Under the pieces are notes generated by a model, which ran no database searches, was not told the origin of the DNA, and saw only the letters and a list, made by a program, of their open reading frames with translations. DNA of 64,000 nt, taken from contig NC_092410.1 in the NCBI RefSeq assembly GCF_009017415.1, forward strand, positions 2,294,001 through 2,358,000, given 5' to 3'. The stretch is from Aspergillus flavus. Its lineage: Eukaryota > Ascomycota > Eurotiomycetes > Eurotiales > Aspergillaceae. Of this stretch, positions 47,028 through 57,885 are shown one piece after another (position 1 is the stretch's first letter; every line of letters starts with the position of its first letter). The position numbers and the translations under genes are program-made.

Positions 47028-47559
47028 CCCTTAATTTTTGACACATCACTTTGTTGCTGGCTCAACAAGCCCCTCCTATTGGTAAGAACCCGCTTGCTAC
47101 GGCCCGCACTTGCATGTCGACATCGACGCTCGTAGGAAAACCGTCCCTGTCAACAGTCGTCGTATATGATCAATTCCACTTCCTGTTGCCATTACTGGGC
47201 TTTTAGCTTCTGACATAGGTCCATTACCTGATACCAAATCAATCCTTTAGGTCTTTCGTTGCTTTTGCCTCCTTCCCCCTGTTAGTGTAATGTATCATCA
47301 TTAAATTGTCTCATATTAAGCGTCGTTCGGACTCATTCCATCTTTCAATTTTCTTCCTCTCCCTCTCCTTTCAAGACTTTGGTACTGGTGCTCACTCATC
47401 GGATTTCTTAATTCTCTGGGTTCTATATGGACACCTGAGTGCGTGCGGTGGTCTTCATCTCTTAACATATCGACCAGTCTGCGTCGATGCGCTGCGCTTA
47501 TTGGTTGAAACTGTCAAATCGAATCGATCGAGCACTGCTATCAAGGGATTAGCCACAGC
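45936..47559. promoter_or_regulatory. divergent promoter region, Ras-like gene / lreA
   Basis: 1.6 kb shared upstream region. Near 46829-46875 there is an alternating TA stretch with TATA-like elements and a TATACGGAGTC word. A T-run is at about 47018-47030. The 450 nt before lreA carry several upstream ORFs, listed separately. No other gene was seen. Confidence 0.5.
47114..47552 (+). promoter_or_regulatory. upstream ORFs in the lreA leader
   Basis: ATG frames at 47114-47206 (30 codons), 47427-47438 (3 codons) and 47487-47552 (21 codons) precede the lreA ATG at 47560. The last one stops only 7 nt before the lreA start, a spacing that leaves little room for reinitiation. An additional very short ATG frame lies near 47290. 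Their presence in the mRNA depends on the start site and on any leader intron. Confidence 0.5.
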
Positions 47560-50342
47560 ATGGAAGGGTTCAGTGACGGCTACTATGATGCGCAGTATAC
47601 GGTACCTGCATCCGACCATCGAGTTGAGTATCCTCTATCATCTAGTGATCACTATGCTCAGGCGATGATGCCCTTCGCAACGCCGGATCAGATGCACGCA
47701 GCTGGTTTTGCCTATCAATCACAGATACCAGATCTGGTTGCCAATAGTGCCTCATTCGTCTTCCCGTCACATACGGCTGGGCTGTCCCTGAATCTACCGG
47801 AGCATCCCATGCCCGCTGAGAACCTTGGAGACCGAACGTCTAATGCTATGCTCCTATACGATCCACTTTCTGCTCTTGGAGGCTCAACACCCACAGCTAT
47901 AAATACAGGCGATCCGTTTGCTTACAATGCCTTCCAATCTCCGTTCCCAGCCATGTCGCTAGAAAACTTCCAGGGACAGCAGTCTCTATCTTTCCACAAC
48001 ACTTGCTTACCGTCGCAGCCCATGAATCTAAATCCCTCGGTGGCTTATTCTACTATGCAAACGCACGGACCCATTTTGAATACATATCAGGCACCACCCA
48101 GACACGCGGAACTGACCACTTCTGCAAAGCCAACGGGAACGCTCGACAAACAACCCTCTACTAATTTCCCCCAACCCGCAGGTCAGACATCACAACGTAG
48201 GCGAAATCGTGGGTTTCAGTCGTCGGGTCCCACGCCCACTCATCGCTTCATTCAACCTAAAAGGCCATCCCCAACAAAAGGTAGGTTTGCTCCTACGCAC
48301 ATGGGTTCCTTAGATTCGCCTACGTTGAAATAATGACTAATGCGGGATAACGTCTGAAAGCTCCTCTGCCACCTCATCCCAAGTCGGCGGCTGGTGAGAC
48401 TTCCCAATATGCCAGCATCTATTCAAGTAGCGGCTTCGATATAATGGGCGTCTTGGTAGGTTTACTATCCCGAAGCCAAGCTTCATAGAACGTTGAAGCG
48501 TCTGACTTCCACCCATTGGTCTTTGTTGTAGGCCGAAGTAGTGTCAAGACCGAATCCTAAAATCAATATCGGCGCAGTTGATTTGTCGTGCGCGTTTGTC
48601 CTTTGCGATATAACTCAAAATGATCATCCAATCATTTATGTCTCCGAAGCATTTGAACGACTTACCGGCTATACGGAGCAGGAGATCGTGGGCCAAAACT
48701 GCCGGTTTCTTCAAGGGCCAGAAGGCGTTGTCCAAAAAGGCATGAAACGAACTTTTGTCGATGACGAAACCACCTCGCGCCTGCGGTCCACAATCGAGGA
48801 CCGAACAGAGATTCAAGCCAGTCTCATCAACTACCGGAAGGGTGGACAGCCGTTTATGAATCTGATAACAATGATTCCCATTCGCTGGAGCTCTCAGGAA
48901 TATCGCTTTTATGTGGGGTTCCAGGTTGACCTGGTTGAGACACCCGATGCCGTCACGAGGAGAAATCCGAGTAGGGTCCAAGTTTGATGGTGTCCAGCAT
49001 ATCAAGCTGACAAAGCTGTACAGACGGTACTTATACGATCAATTACCAACGGAGCCGGCTGCCAAATTATGTCGTACCGCCTCCTGACTTATATCGATCG
49101 CACCCCGATTTAACCACTTGGTTCACGACCGACCAGGTGTCAACCATCCTGAAGAGTCTCAATAATTCAACGTTGACCTATAGAAACTACCTGGATCGCG
49201 TACTAGTTGAGAACACAGACGACATAATACATGCTTTGTCGCTCGAAGGCGAATTTCTCTATCTGTCCCCGTCTTGCCGAAAAGTACTGGAGTACGAGCC
49301 GATTGAACTTGTGGGCAAGACGCTGTCGACGGTCTGCCATCCTAGTGATATTGGACCAGTCATCCGCGACCTACGGGCCTGCACCACCACTGACCCGGTT
49401 AGTGTCGTGTTTAGGATACGAAAGAAATACAGCGGATATATTTGGTTTGAGAGTCATGGTTCATGGCGTATGGGAGAGCGAGGGCGGCAGTTCATGGTCC
49501 TTGTCGGACGGCCTCGCTTCGTATACTGTCTCGACCATATTGCGAGCATAGGACACGGTAGTTTGGCGGAAACTGACGTGTGGGCCAAGTTGTCAAAGTC
49601 CGGAATCGTTCTGTTCATGACCTCTAAGGCGCGCCCAGTACTGGGTCGTATGCCTGATGAGTTGATTGGCAAGAGTTTGCAAGATCTGATGGATTCGCGG
49701 GCGGAGGCACAGAAGGCTCTGGGAGTGGCTCGTACGGGCCAACGGGTCACTTTCAGCCATAAAATCCGTCATAAAAAGGGCCATATGCTGCCGGCGCAGA
49801 CCACTCTACACCCAGGTGATACCAAGGAAGGCGTTAGGCCCTCGTTCCTTGTAGCCCATATTAGTTTCCCAAAACCCCCGCAGGGAGGCAATGATGAGTT
49901 GAATTCAGCGCCCCCGCCCAACAGAAACTTGGCTGTTTCTAAGATTCATCGGCAAGCAGTTTCAGGTGTTTCTGGTGTAGCGGGACAAAACATGTTGGCG
50001 TCCGTCAAACAAGCGAACCCCCAGATCCAAAAGCTCCCATTTTTCACAGAGCTGGTGCCAACAAGAGGTTCAAGCTGGCAGGTTGAGCTTCGAGAATTGG
50101 AAAAGCAAAACCGAACGCTGTCCGATGAGCTGCAGAAATTGCTTACCCGCAGAAAGAAGCGGAAGCGCAAGCAGAGCACGGCATCAGTAGAGAAAAGTTG
50201 TGCCATATGCCAGACCAAGAAAACACCTGAATGGCGCCGGGGGCCTAGTGGGGAGCGCGACCTTTGCAACAGCTGCGGATTACGCTGGGCTAAGCAGGTC
50301 CGTAACGCAGCGCAGGTGGCGGGGAGACCCAACGCTTATTGA
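47560..50342 (+). CDS. lreA: blue-light receptor LreA, white collar 1 family
   Basis: Flavin-binding photoreceptor and GATA-type transcription factor; partners the WC-2-like LreB in light signalling. Four exons: 47560-48280, 48361-48455, 48532-48970 and 49024-50342, 857 residues. The Gln/Pro-rich N-terminus is followed by the LOV-type PAS domain, whose GQNCRFLQG holds the photo-adduct Cys (about 329). After intron 3, NGTYTINYQR and a linker lead to two further PAS domains (from about LVENTDDIIHALSLEGEF on). A basic stretch RRKKRKRKQ (likely nuclear localisation) precedes the GATA finger C811-x2-C814-x18-C833-x2-C836. The third intron is inferred from phase plus recovery of the conserved linker. 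All light-sensing and DNA-binding elements are intact. Confidence 0.95.
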
Positions 50343-50776
50343 AAGAGAACCAAAAAGCCACCGCCACTATTGTTATCATCATCATCATCATCATCATCAT
50401 CGTTATTATTATTGCGGTTTTTTCTAATATCGGGATAGTTCAGCGCACGATACCATTTCTCACTCTTTAGCATGAGCATATACGATTCCTACGGCGGTAT
50501 ACAAGCGTCATGTAGAGGGAATTGCGGCGTATAGCGTATAGTTAGGGCGAACATGAATCAATGGCATGTTTTACAGTAAAACCCTGGCTTCCCTCCTTCG
50601 AACAGCACTTAGGCCTGCTACGGTGATTGTTCAATGCATGTTGGGTGACTAGACTGTAGTTTGCCAAATAACGCATCGTTGAGGGTAAATGAGATATCTG
50701 TATCTATATTTCTGAAACAGACACGCTAGTTTACAGACAGACTGAATCTACAGTATAGTACATTTGATAAGCCAAC
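50343..50776. other. convergent 3' intergenic region with ATC repeat
   Basis: 434 bases between lreA and the LETM1-like gene. A (ATC)9 microsatellite is at 50375-50401, 33 nt past the lreA stop and so probably in its 3' UTR. Confidence 0.6.
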
Positions 50777-51919
50777 TTACCTCCTCTCTAGCCATTTCTC
50801 CAGCCAGCGTCTCTCATCCCTCTCCGCATCCCAGCCCCCCTTACCCTCGGTCACACCAACACCACCGCGCTCCTCCACTGCAGTCCTGACCTCTGCACCC
50901 TCCATCGCTCGAACACCTCCACAGCGCCTAATCAACTGATCGTCCAAAGACAAGTACTCTGCATACCGCTGCAGCCTCGCCCGGTACAGCGACAGTAACA
51001 CGGAAGATCTAGTATGTGTCTTCACGAGATTCAGCACCGCACACGCGCGCAGGATTTCCTCGGCGCTCGCACTCTCGATCCATTCCAGATTTGTATACAT
51101 CTTGACCAGAATATCCAGCTCCAGATCCGATCCCGCGGCAGGCGGCGTAACGGACCCGCTGGTGGCTGCCTGCTGCGCAACTAAAGCGGCGCGTTTCCGG
51201 GCCACCCGCTGCGCGCGGTCCTTCTCAAGTTGCTGAGGGACACGACAGGTGAACGGCGTGACGGCGTTCCCCAAGGCTAGGACAGCTAAGGGTGTCATCT
51301 CCCCGCACACGATGAGAATGAGAGTGAAAGGGATCATGCGCCGGACATCGTAGGCAGCGCGACGGACCAATTGGAAACTTGAGCGGCTGAGTTTAACAGA
51401 CTCGATCGCTTTGCGGAATGCAGTGCTCTTGTTGCTCTGAGAATTGGACGATGGTGGAGCAGGCGGAGGAGAGGTAGGAAGGTAAGCGGGAAGACCGAGC
51501 GAGCGACGGATAGGCAATGAGGCGCGATAGTTATGGTAAACATTTTTGAGGCCGGTTTTGTAGAAAGAAAGGTATGCACGGCCCATTGCGATATAGCGTT
51601 TTAGCTTATCAGCCGTTGCGGCGGAGCGTGAAACCGGGTCTGGAAGGTTGAGATCGGCCGGACGAGTGCTGGGTGGCGGATTGACATCGTTGGCTGGAGA
51701 TGTAGTTGCAGTTGAAGATGTAGAAGGGACTCTGGATGTGGCTGGCTGGGCGGAGGATGAGGGACGAGTATGAGTTTTGGAAGATGAAGCGTGGCCACGG
51801 GATGTAAGGTAGATATCACGGCGCCGAAATTGATGCTGTGGAAGAGGTGAAAAGGGTGTCGAGAACAGCGGATAAGACCGAGCGACGAGGGCTTTATGGG
51901 CACCGAGCGAGGACGACAT
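50777..51919 (-). CDS. short LETM1-like mitochondrial membrane protein
   Basis: Related to the LETM1/Mdm38 family, which supports mitochondrial K+/H+ balance and binds mitoribosomes. Single exon, 380 residues. The Ser/Arg/Thr-rich, acid-poor N-terminus looks like a mitochondrial presequence. The family core appears at about 190-250: RRAAYDVRRMIPFTLILIV, then a hydrophobic segment ending in a short loop that aligns with the single inner-membrane helix of LETM1. The C-terminal part, with leucine-rich helices, fits the matrix ribosome-binding region. It is shorter than canonical LETM1 (500+ residues), lacks the C-terminal coiled coils and EF-hand, and is best seen as a LETM1-like paralogue. Divergent from the isochorismatase gene by only 305 nt. 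Confidence 0.75.
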   Translation of the reverse strand: MSSSLGAHKALVARSYPLFSTPFSPLPQHQFRRRDIYLTSRGHASSSKTHTRPSSSAQPATSRVPSTSSTATTSPANDVNPPPSTRPADLNLPDPVSRSAATADKLKRYIAMGRAYLSFYKTGLKNVYHNYRASLPIRRSLGLPAYLPTSPPPAPPSSNSQSNKSTAFRKAIESVKLSRSSFQLVRRAAYDVRRMIPFTLILIVCGEMTPLAVLALGNAVTPFTCRVPQQLEKDRAQRVARKRAALVAQQAATSGSVTPPAAGSDLELDILVKMYTNLEWIESASAEEILRACAVLNLVKTHTRSSVLLSLYRARLQRYAEYLSLDDQLIRRCGGVRAMEGAEVRTAVEERGGVGVTEGKGGWDAERDERRWLEKWLERR

Positions 51920-52224
51920 TCTCCCAGAGCATCAAAGAGGGGGGATAAGGAATCGATTATTCCTTGGAAGTCGAGGTGAACCAGAACGACGTGTTTGGTG
52001 CCTAGGGCATTAAAAATAAGATAGAGAGACAAAAAGCCGCTCAGGCGCCGAGGCAGGGAGTCATGTTACTTACTATTTTGGTCACGAACGGAACCATGCT
52101 TCATTCCCTTGGGCATTCGATGCAATCGTGACATTCGTCAACAGCAATGACTCACCTATATAATTGTGGTTGATTATTTATATCTCACCATTCCAACCAC
52201 CAACGGAGAATACAACTTATCTGT
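51920..52224. promoter_or_regulatory. compact bidirectional promoter
   Basis: 305 bases separate the LETM1-like and isochorismatase start codons. A TATA-like CTATATAATTG at about 52154-52164 lies some 65 nt upstream of the plus-strand ATG. Confidence 0.5.
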
Positions 52225-52929
52225 ATGGACATACATACAAACAAAATGTCTCTGGACTTGAATCTCCCCACGGCACTGGTGCTCATCGACAATCAAGCAG
52301 CCTTCACCCACCCAACTTACTGGGGAACCTCCCGCTCCAATCCGTCCTACGAGGACAACATCTTGTCTCTCATCCAGGCCTTCCGAGCCGCCATCAAGAA
52401 CAAAACAGAAGGGGGAAACGCCAAGGAAATTATTCACATCTTCCATTCATCGACTACACCAAATTCTCCTCTCCACCGCGAGGACCCCGGAAACGGTATC
52501 CAGCCTCTCGATGTCGCCCAGCCGGCGTCGGACGGATCGGAGGTGATTATGTGGAAGTGTGTCAATTCCAGCTTCATAGGGACCGACCTGGAAGCGCATC
52601 TTCGTACCCGAGGAATTCGGCAGGTTCTCTTTGCCGGCCTTACAACGGACCATTGCGTATCAACTACGGTACGCATGGCAGCGAACTTAGGGGTCGTGGA
52701 CCGGTATCCCGACGGGCCTCTGACACTTGACCCAGAAGCTGGCATACATAACCAAGCCCGCGTGGATCGGGGGCGCATCATACTTATTGCTGATGCTACG
52801 GCAACTTGGGCAAAGGGAGGCTTCGATGCTGAGACTATTCATGCCGTCTCAGTGGCCAGTCTAGATGGCGAGTTCGCCGACATCATGAAGACCGAGGATG
52901 TTGTGAAAGCTTTGAAGCAAATGAATTGA
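52225..52929 (+). CDS. isochorismatase-fold cysteine hydrolase
   Basis: Cysteine hydrolase of the isochorismatase superfamily (which includes nicotinamidases, biuret hydrolases and isochorismatases); its substrate is not evident. Single exon, 234 residues; a second ATG at 52246 gives MSLDLNLP and is an equally good start. The catalytic triad is visible: Asp in ALVLIDNQAAF, Lys in MWKCVNSSF, and Cys in TTDHCVSTTVRMA, which is preceded by the usual cis-peptide-forming segment. Full length for the family. No signal sequence. Its neighbours give no pathway clue. Confidence 0.9.
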   Translation: MDIHTNKMSLDLNLPTALVLIDNQAAFTHPTYWGTSRSNPSYEDNILSLIQAFRAAIKNKTEGGNAKEIIHIFHSSTTPNSPLHREDPGNGIQPLDVAQPASDGSEVIMWKCVNSSFIGTDLEAHLRTRGIRQVLFAGLTTDHCVSTTVRMAANLGVVDRYPDGPLTLDPEAGIHNQARVDRGRIILIADATATWAKGGFDAETIHAVSVASLDGEFADIMKTEDVVKALKQMN

Positions 52930-53105
52930 ATCAACTTCGAACAATGATGTTACACCCCTTTGGGGTATCTTCTTGGCTAGCCATCTACCCTTAAGTCATG
53001 CCCCATTAATCTGCTTTCGATTCACCACGGCTCTGGAACCCACATGGCTTAGATTAGTGGACATTCCCCGTAACCCGTCACCGCAAGGTACTCTACCCTG
53101 AAGCA

Positions 53106-54439
53106 TTACAGCAAGACTTCAACAGCAATAACACTTTCGGAGACAAAACCGGTTACAAACAGCCACGCTTTCTTCTTCTCCTGGGGCTTCGGCTCAATGG
53201 GAACTAACAATGCCGTGCTACTCGACCTAATGTTCGTTCCATCATCTTCAAATATCAAGCGAGTCTCCCATTCTACAACGCCTCCTTCCTCCTTTGCAGC
53301 TTTGGGGCGTGTATACCACACCATAACACCGTCCTTACCATTTGGATTGGCATGAGTCTTAGCTAGGTCGATGCATCGTAGTAGCCCTGCAAGCACGTAG
53401 CCACTGGCGTCCTCAGAGGAAGTCCGATATGGATCCGTATAATAGCTCGGGTTGTCGATAGAACTATCGAAATGAACCTCGTCCACGATAGAGATATTGC
53501 GGGTTTCAGGATTCGTCCGGCCACGATACATAATCCCGCTGGTAGCACTAGAGATGAGTAATTCCCCCTTCGATTGGCCATGCCCAAGACCGTTGTTGTT
53601 TTGTAATCCAGTCAACGCCACTTTAGCATCGACGCCGGTTTCTGCCTGCTCTGATTCAAGGCTGTCCAGTTGAACATGCACGATGTTAGACCACTTGGCT
53701 GCAGGAAAGAGATCCTCGATGTGACGCTTGAAGCCGTCACGGTAGAAGTGGTCGTTAGTGACATAAAAGGAGAGAGGACTCTCAGCAATGATGTCATTCG
53801 GGGTAACGATCAACGGATGCCTGATGGAGCGCACATGCCGGGCCGTATTAGTTCCCAGAACATGATGGAATAGCTCAACCTGCGAGCACGCCCTCGGGAT
53901 TTCCTGAGAATGTGGACCAGCATGGTAGTACACCATGTTCGGCAAATGGTTCACAACAAAGATGTAGACGGCATCAGGACTGTCGGGGTCTTCCAGGACT
54001 TCTATTCCATGTGTGACTAAGGGACCAGCGAAGTTTTCAAAGGCTAGGCGCGTCGATTTCATGGTCTAGATAGGGCACATCCGATTCAGTTCCACAGCTT
54101 GAGGGCGAAGGATACGGACAAGCTCACCCGGGGATCAATGACATGGATGGACCCAGTCGAATCTACCGGCCCTTCAAAATTTCCTAAGGGAGGAAACCAC
54201 TTGAATCGGGGCAGCACCGAGTCTTCACAGGCGGTGAAAATCTGATGGGTAGGCGTGTAGTAATGTAGATCTTCACACTGCATCGTGTCCTCGATTCTGT
54301 AGAAGGCCTGTTGCGCTGCCAATCTTACTTCGTCTGTGGCTTTCCGGAGCACTCCCAGCACAGTCAGCCGTCGGTATACAGGGCCATAGAGCGTCGCCAC
54401 CAACATGGTGAGGATAGCAAGGTTGAGTAAATTCCCCAT
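53106..54439 (-). CDS. paraoxonase/arylesterase-like beta-propeller protein
   Basis: Predicted six-bladed beta-propeller of the serum paraoxonase (PON) family, calcium-dependent lactonases/esterases in animals; the fungal role is unknown. Exon 1 54439-54128, intron 54127-54066 (62 nt), exon 2 54065-53106, 423 residues. An N-terminal hydrophobic helix (LLNLAILTMLVATLYG) acts as signal anchor, as in PONs. The family-like stretch VTPNDIIAESPLSFYVTNDH supplies the Asn/Asp residues that bind calcium in PON1. HLPNMVYYH fits the conserved His region. The splice joins IDPR to TMKSTRLAFENF in phase 0. Probably secretory-pathway or membrane-anchored. Confidence 0.82.
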
Positions 54440-55099
54440 GGCGGTAATACACTTTGCTTCACCGCTGGGGGATTATCTCGACAGTACGAAGTATGATATG
54501 CCAGTGGAGGAAGTAAAAGGCGGCGACAGAGGCAGCATTCACCAAGAGCTTGTGGCTGGAAGGAGCGGAAGATAGATACTACTCGGCAGGTGCGATTCTG
54601 CTATGCACACGTCCATTTTGTATTGGAGGGATGGAGAGCAATTTATGTGGACCACCGGCCCCTCCAAGGGATCAACAACAATATCCATACGGGAGTGGAG
54701 CGGAATTGAGACGATTGACAAATCAACACGGCGTTTCTACTTTTGGGTCGAGAAAAAGAACCTCGGAATGTGGAACACTGTTGGACAAAACAAAAAAAAT
54801 GAGAGAGAAGATCGTCACGGTCGGGGAGGGAGAAGGGTCTACGGGCACGGTCGTCTACCGAAAAAACATAATCCATTTTTTTCTGTTGTTCGTCATTCCG
54901 ACCTCGATCAGAACAGCTGTATTATTCTTCCCTTGGCTGGCCGCATGCGGAATCGAATTAGACAATGAATAACAAAAGTAATAAATCTCAAACTGGCTTT
55001 CATATCTGCTTTTCGCCAAACACTGCAAATTGTTTTCATCCTTACCTGACCAACTCCTCCTTTCCAAATGGTAGCACCCGATAGCAAGGCTTAGAAGAA
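54440..55099. other. intergenic region between tandem minus-strand genes
   Basis: 660 bases: promoter of the paraoxonase-like gene and 3' side of the NBR1 gene. Two overlapping plus-strand frames (140 and 121 codons, 54550-54972 and 54603-54968) overlap each other in different frames and show no domain, so neither is called. Confidence 0.5.
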
Positions 55100-57885
55100 T
55101 CACTCACGTGACTTGGCATCCATATATTCCTGGTCACTGGCATCCAATATGTCATACTCCTCATCGGTCAAGAATCCATTCTCTGTTTCATGACCACCCA
55201 AGGACAAACTCTCCATATCTTCCAGAACATCTTGCTCAGACGGGTTGGATACGGAGGGTGGCACTGGCGCTACAACACCCGCTTCGTGGGCACTTGCATC
55301 AGGAGACTCCTTCTCCAGTTTAGGGAAGATCATTTGACTCTCTGTGCGTTCCGAGCCGTGCTTTCCTTCTGGCTCTAAGCTAGACGGGCCCTTGATAGAA
55401 GGTGCATCTTCCCGTACTTGGATTTCACACCACAGTCTATGACCGAAAGGCATCCCATTTGGGAGCTTCAGTCGCCAGTACGAGATGGCAGTACCTACTC
55501 GACTGGGAGCTTTAAGTGTTGCAGTGAACTCGGCACTCTGGCCGGACTCTAGGGGCTCTGTCAACTTGTTGCTTTCCATAGCAGCAGAGATAGAGTCTAG
55601 GCTCAAGGGGTGGTTGGTATCGACATTGAACATTGCATCACCACCAACAAAGCGTACGTCACTTCCAGCAGGCCACGCAAGTGGGCCGGGGTTATAGAGA
55701 GTCCAGGTCTGACGGAACACCTTGTTTGGCAACATAATTGTGCTATCAGGTACCGTGTCACGCACGAATAGAGCGTCGTATCCAGAAGCCGCATTATTAG
55801 TGGACTTCTCAGCTTTGATTAGCTGCTCTCTTGAAAGTGAACATTCCTGCTTCACGGACTCGCTGTCTTGTGATAACCTCGACTCTTCTTTGACGGGCAC
55901 ATCAGTGTTAGAGGCTTCGGGCTCCACTAAATTGAGGGCTTGGGTCGATGGGGACCTTTGAGCACGATCGCCGAGGGCGACTGTAGATCCTCCGAATCTA
56001 TCCTCCTGGAGTGTACTGACAGTAACATTGCGAACAGGAGTCTTGAGCATGACCATTGGGTGAGTTCGGTTATGCGTATTTGTCGGAAGCGCCTCACAAC
56101 TGGCGCAGAAATCGAGATCGTAGCATACGGAGCATTTGTAACGGACCCCAGTTATATATCCAGGGACTGCCTTATTCTTGCAAAGAGGGCCATCGCAGAA
56201 GATACCATAGTGGACCTCATGATCCTGAGACGGCTCAGATATAGCCTCATAAAGTGGAGCAAATCGATGACCAGGATGAGTATCCGGTGCATGTGAAAAA
56301 CACTCGGAGCAGTAATCCCAATCAGGGCAGGTGAGGCACTTGTGACGCACACCGACGACATTCTAAAGATGTGTTAGCTCACAGTAACGAATTTACAAGT
56401 CACATTACCACCTTCTCGCAGCCGTCACAGATGGCGGCATGTTGATAGCGACGCCCAGGTTTGCAGCGTGACAAAACCAAATTCTTCAGACAAAAGGGCC
56501 CGTCATGAAGAAGAGTAAAGTTGTGAGCTGGGTGATGACCATGGGCATCCTTCAGAAGGCATGTGATACAAAGATCATAGTCCTTGCACTGAAGGCAAGT
56601 GACCATTTTAGTTTCGTTAAACTCTGCTTCTAATTAGTATATCGATAATGTGCCGAAGGAGTTGCTGGATGGGGGAGGGGTAGCGAGAGATAGAGAGAGA
56701 GAGAGAGCGCGCGTACCCTTGAGACAAGCATTGCAAATCCGGGCTTCCGAGTGAACAGGGGCTTCAACAGCAACTGGTGATGTCCTTGGAGTCTCTTCAT
56801 AGACGGGTTCGGGGACAAACTCTAATTTCTTTTCGACCTTCTCAGGGGCTTCCTTGGGAACATCAGTCTGGAGCTTTCGAGGAGCAACTGTCTCTGTCGT
56901 GCTGTTGGTGACAATGCCATCTTTAACAATGCGTCTAATCAACCAGTGGTCCTCATTTGGACAGGTAACTCCCGAGTCTACACAATGGAGGCATAGGTCA
57001 TAATCACCATCATCGCAGATACTGCAGTGGTAGTGTTCATTGGGAATAGATAAACCACAATGATTGCAGTCAATGCAGAAGACACCCGTGGGAGACTTAT
57101 GCGAGACCACGGGGGTGCTGAGATTATCCTGGCTCAGACTGAAGTCTTGGTAATGTGGCTCGGGGGCTACGACACCCGTATTAGACCATTGCTTGAGGTC
57201 GGGCTCAGTTGGGGTGGGCTTCGCAGCATCACGTGGCGATTCGGAAACAGCTTCAGCTGAGCCTTCAGGGAGCGGAGAGCTTAATACTGTTTGAAGGTAG
57301 TTATATCTCACCTGATCCTGGTGCTCAGAGGGATCTTCGGTGGGCAATGATGATCGAGAGGCACTACTGTCAACCTCCGTAACCTTAATTCGCAGCTTCA
57401 GTTTGGCCTTTGCAGCACGGTAGAGTTGCTTGTAGACAGCATTGTTTTCGCTGTCCAGGTGGATGTAACAGCCGGCACTGTCAGACAAACGTTCAAGAGT
57501 GACGTTGACATCTCTCGGAATGCCAAGAAGCTGGCGGAGCTACATACGAAAATCACATTAGTAATGAGGCTGGACGATATAGCAACTCAGTGTGGGAAAC
57601 ATCTTCTCATTATTTCTTTTCTTTCAGACCAGGGAGGTTAGACCCTCTGTGATAGAAGCTTTGAAAAGTGGAAGTTCTCAGAGGTAAAAAAGATCTACAC
57701 CATACAGGGGAAGACTGTAAGCTCCGGTCGGAGCTAGGGTGGGGACACACCTTTTGGGGGAGAACACGAGCTTCAAGCTCTTTTAAAGGGATCTTGAAGC
57801 GACGAGTATTGTCATTGTAAAGCACCTTCACCGTGATCAAGGTATTCGGGTTAACGGAAGAAGCCTGGGACACAGAGGTCGACAT
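55100..57885 (-). CDS. nbr1: NBR1-type selective-autophagy receptor (PB1, four ZZ fingers, FW domain, LIR)
   Basis: Cargo receptor for selective autophagy or vacuolar delivery; fission yeast Nbr1 carries hydrolases to the vacuole. Four exons: 57885-57751, 57539-56717, 56629-56412 and 56362-55100, 812 residues. An N-terminal PB1 domain (about 15-100) spans intron 1. Four ZZ zinc fingers follow: about 197-245 (CIDCNHCG...), 310-360, 380-425 (CDGCEKNVVGVRHKC, recovered across intron 3 with correct Cys spacing) and 435-490. The NBR1/FW Ig-like domain is at about 560-680 (FRQTWTLYNPGPLAWP). Near the end EEYDIL (Tyr about 795) matches an Atg8-interacting LIR with acidic flank. No UBA domain, as in other fungal members. 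The GT after SR at the end could be a further donor, but SRE-stop is accepted here. Confidence 0.9.

Noticed and set aside
54550..54972. Overlapping 140- and 121-codon plus-strand frames
   Set aside because: They overlap in different frames, neither has a domain, and the region is promoter plus 3' UTR of flanking genes.
56409..56412. Alternative donor three bases later at the end of NBR1 exon 3
   Set aside because: It would add one residue and break the Cys-x10-Cys spacing of the third ZZ finger.
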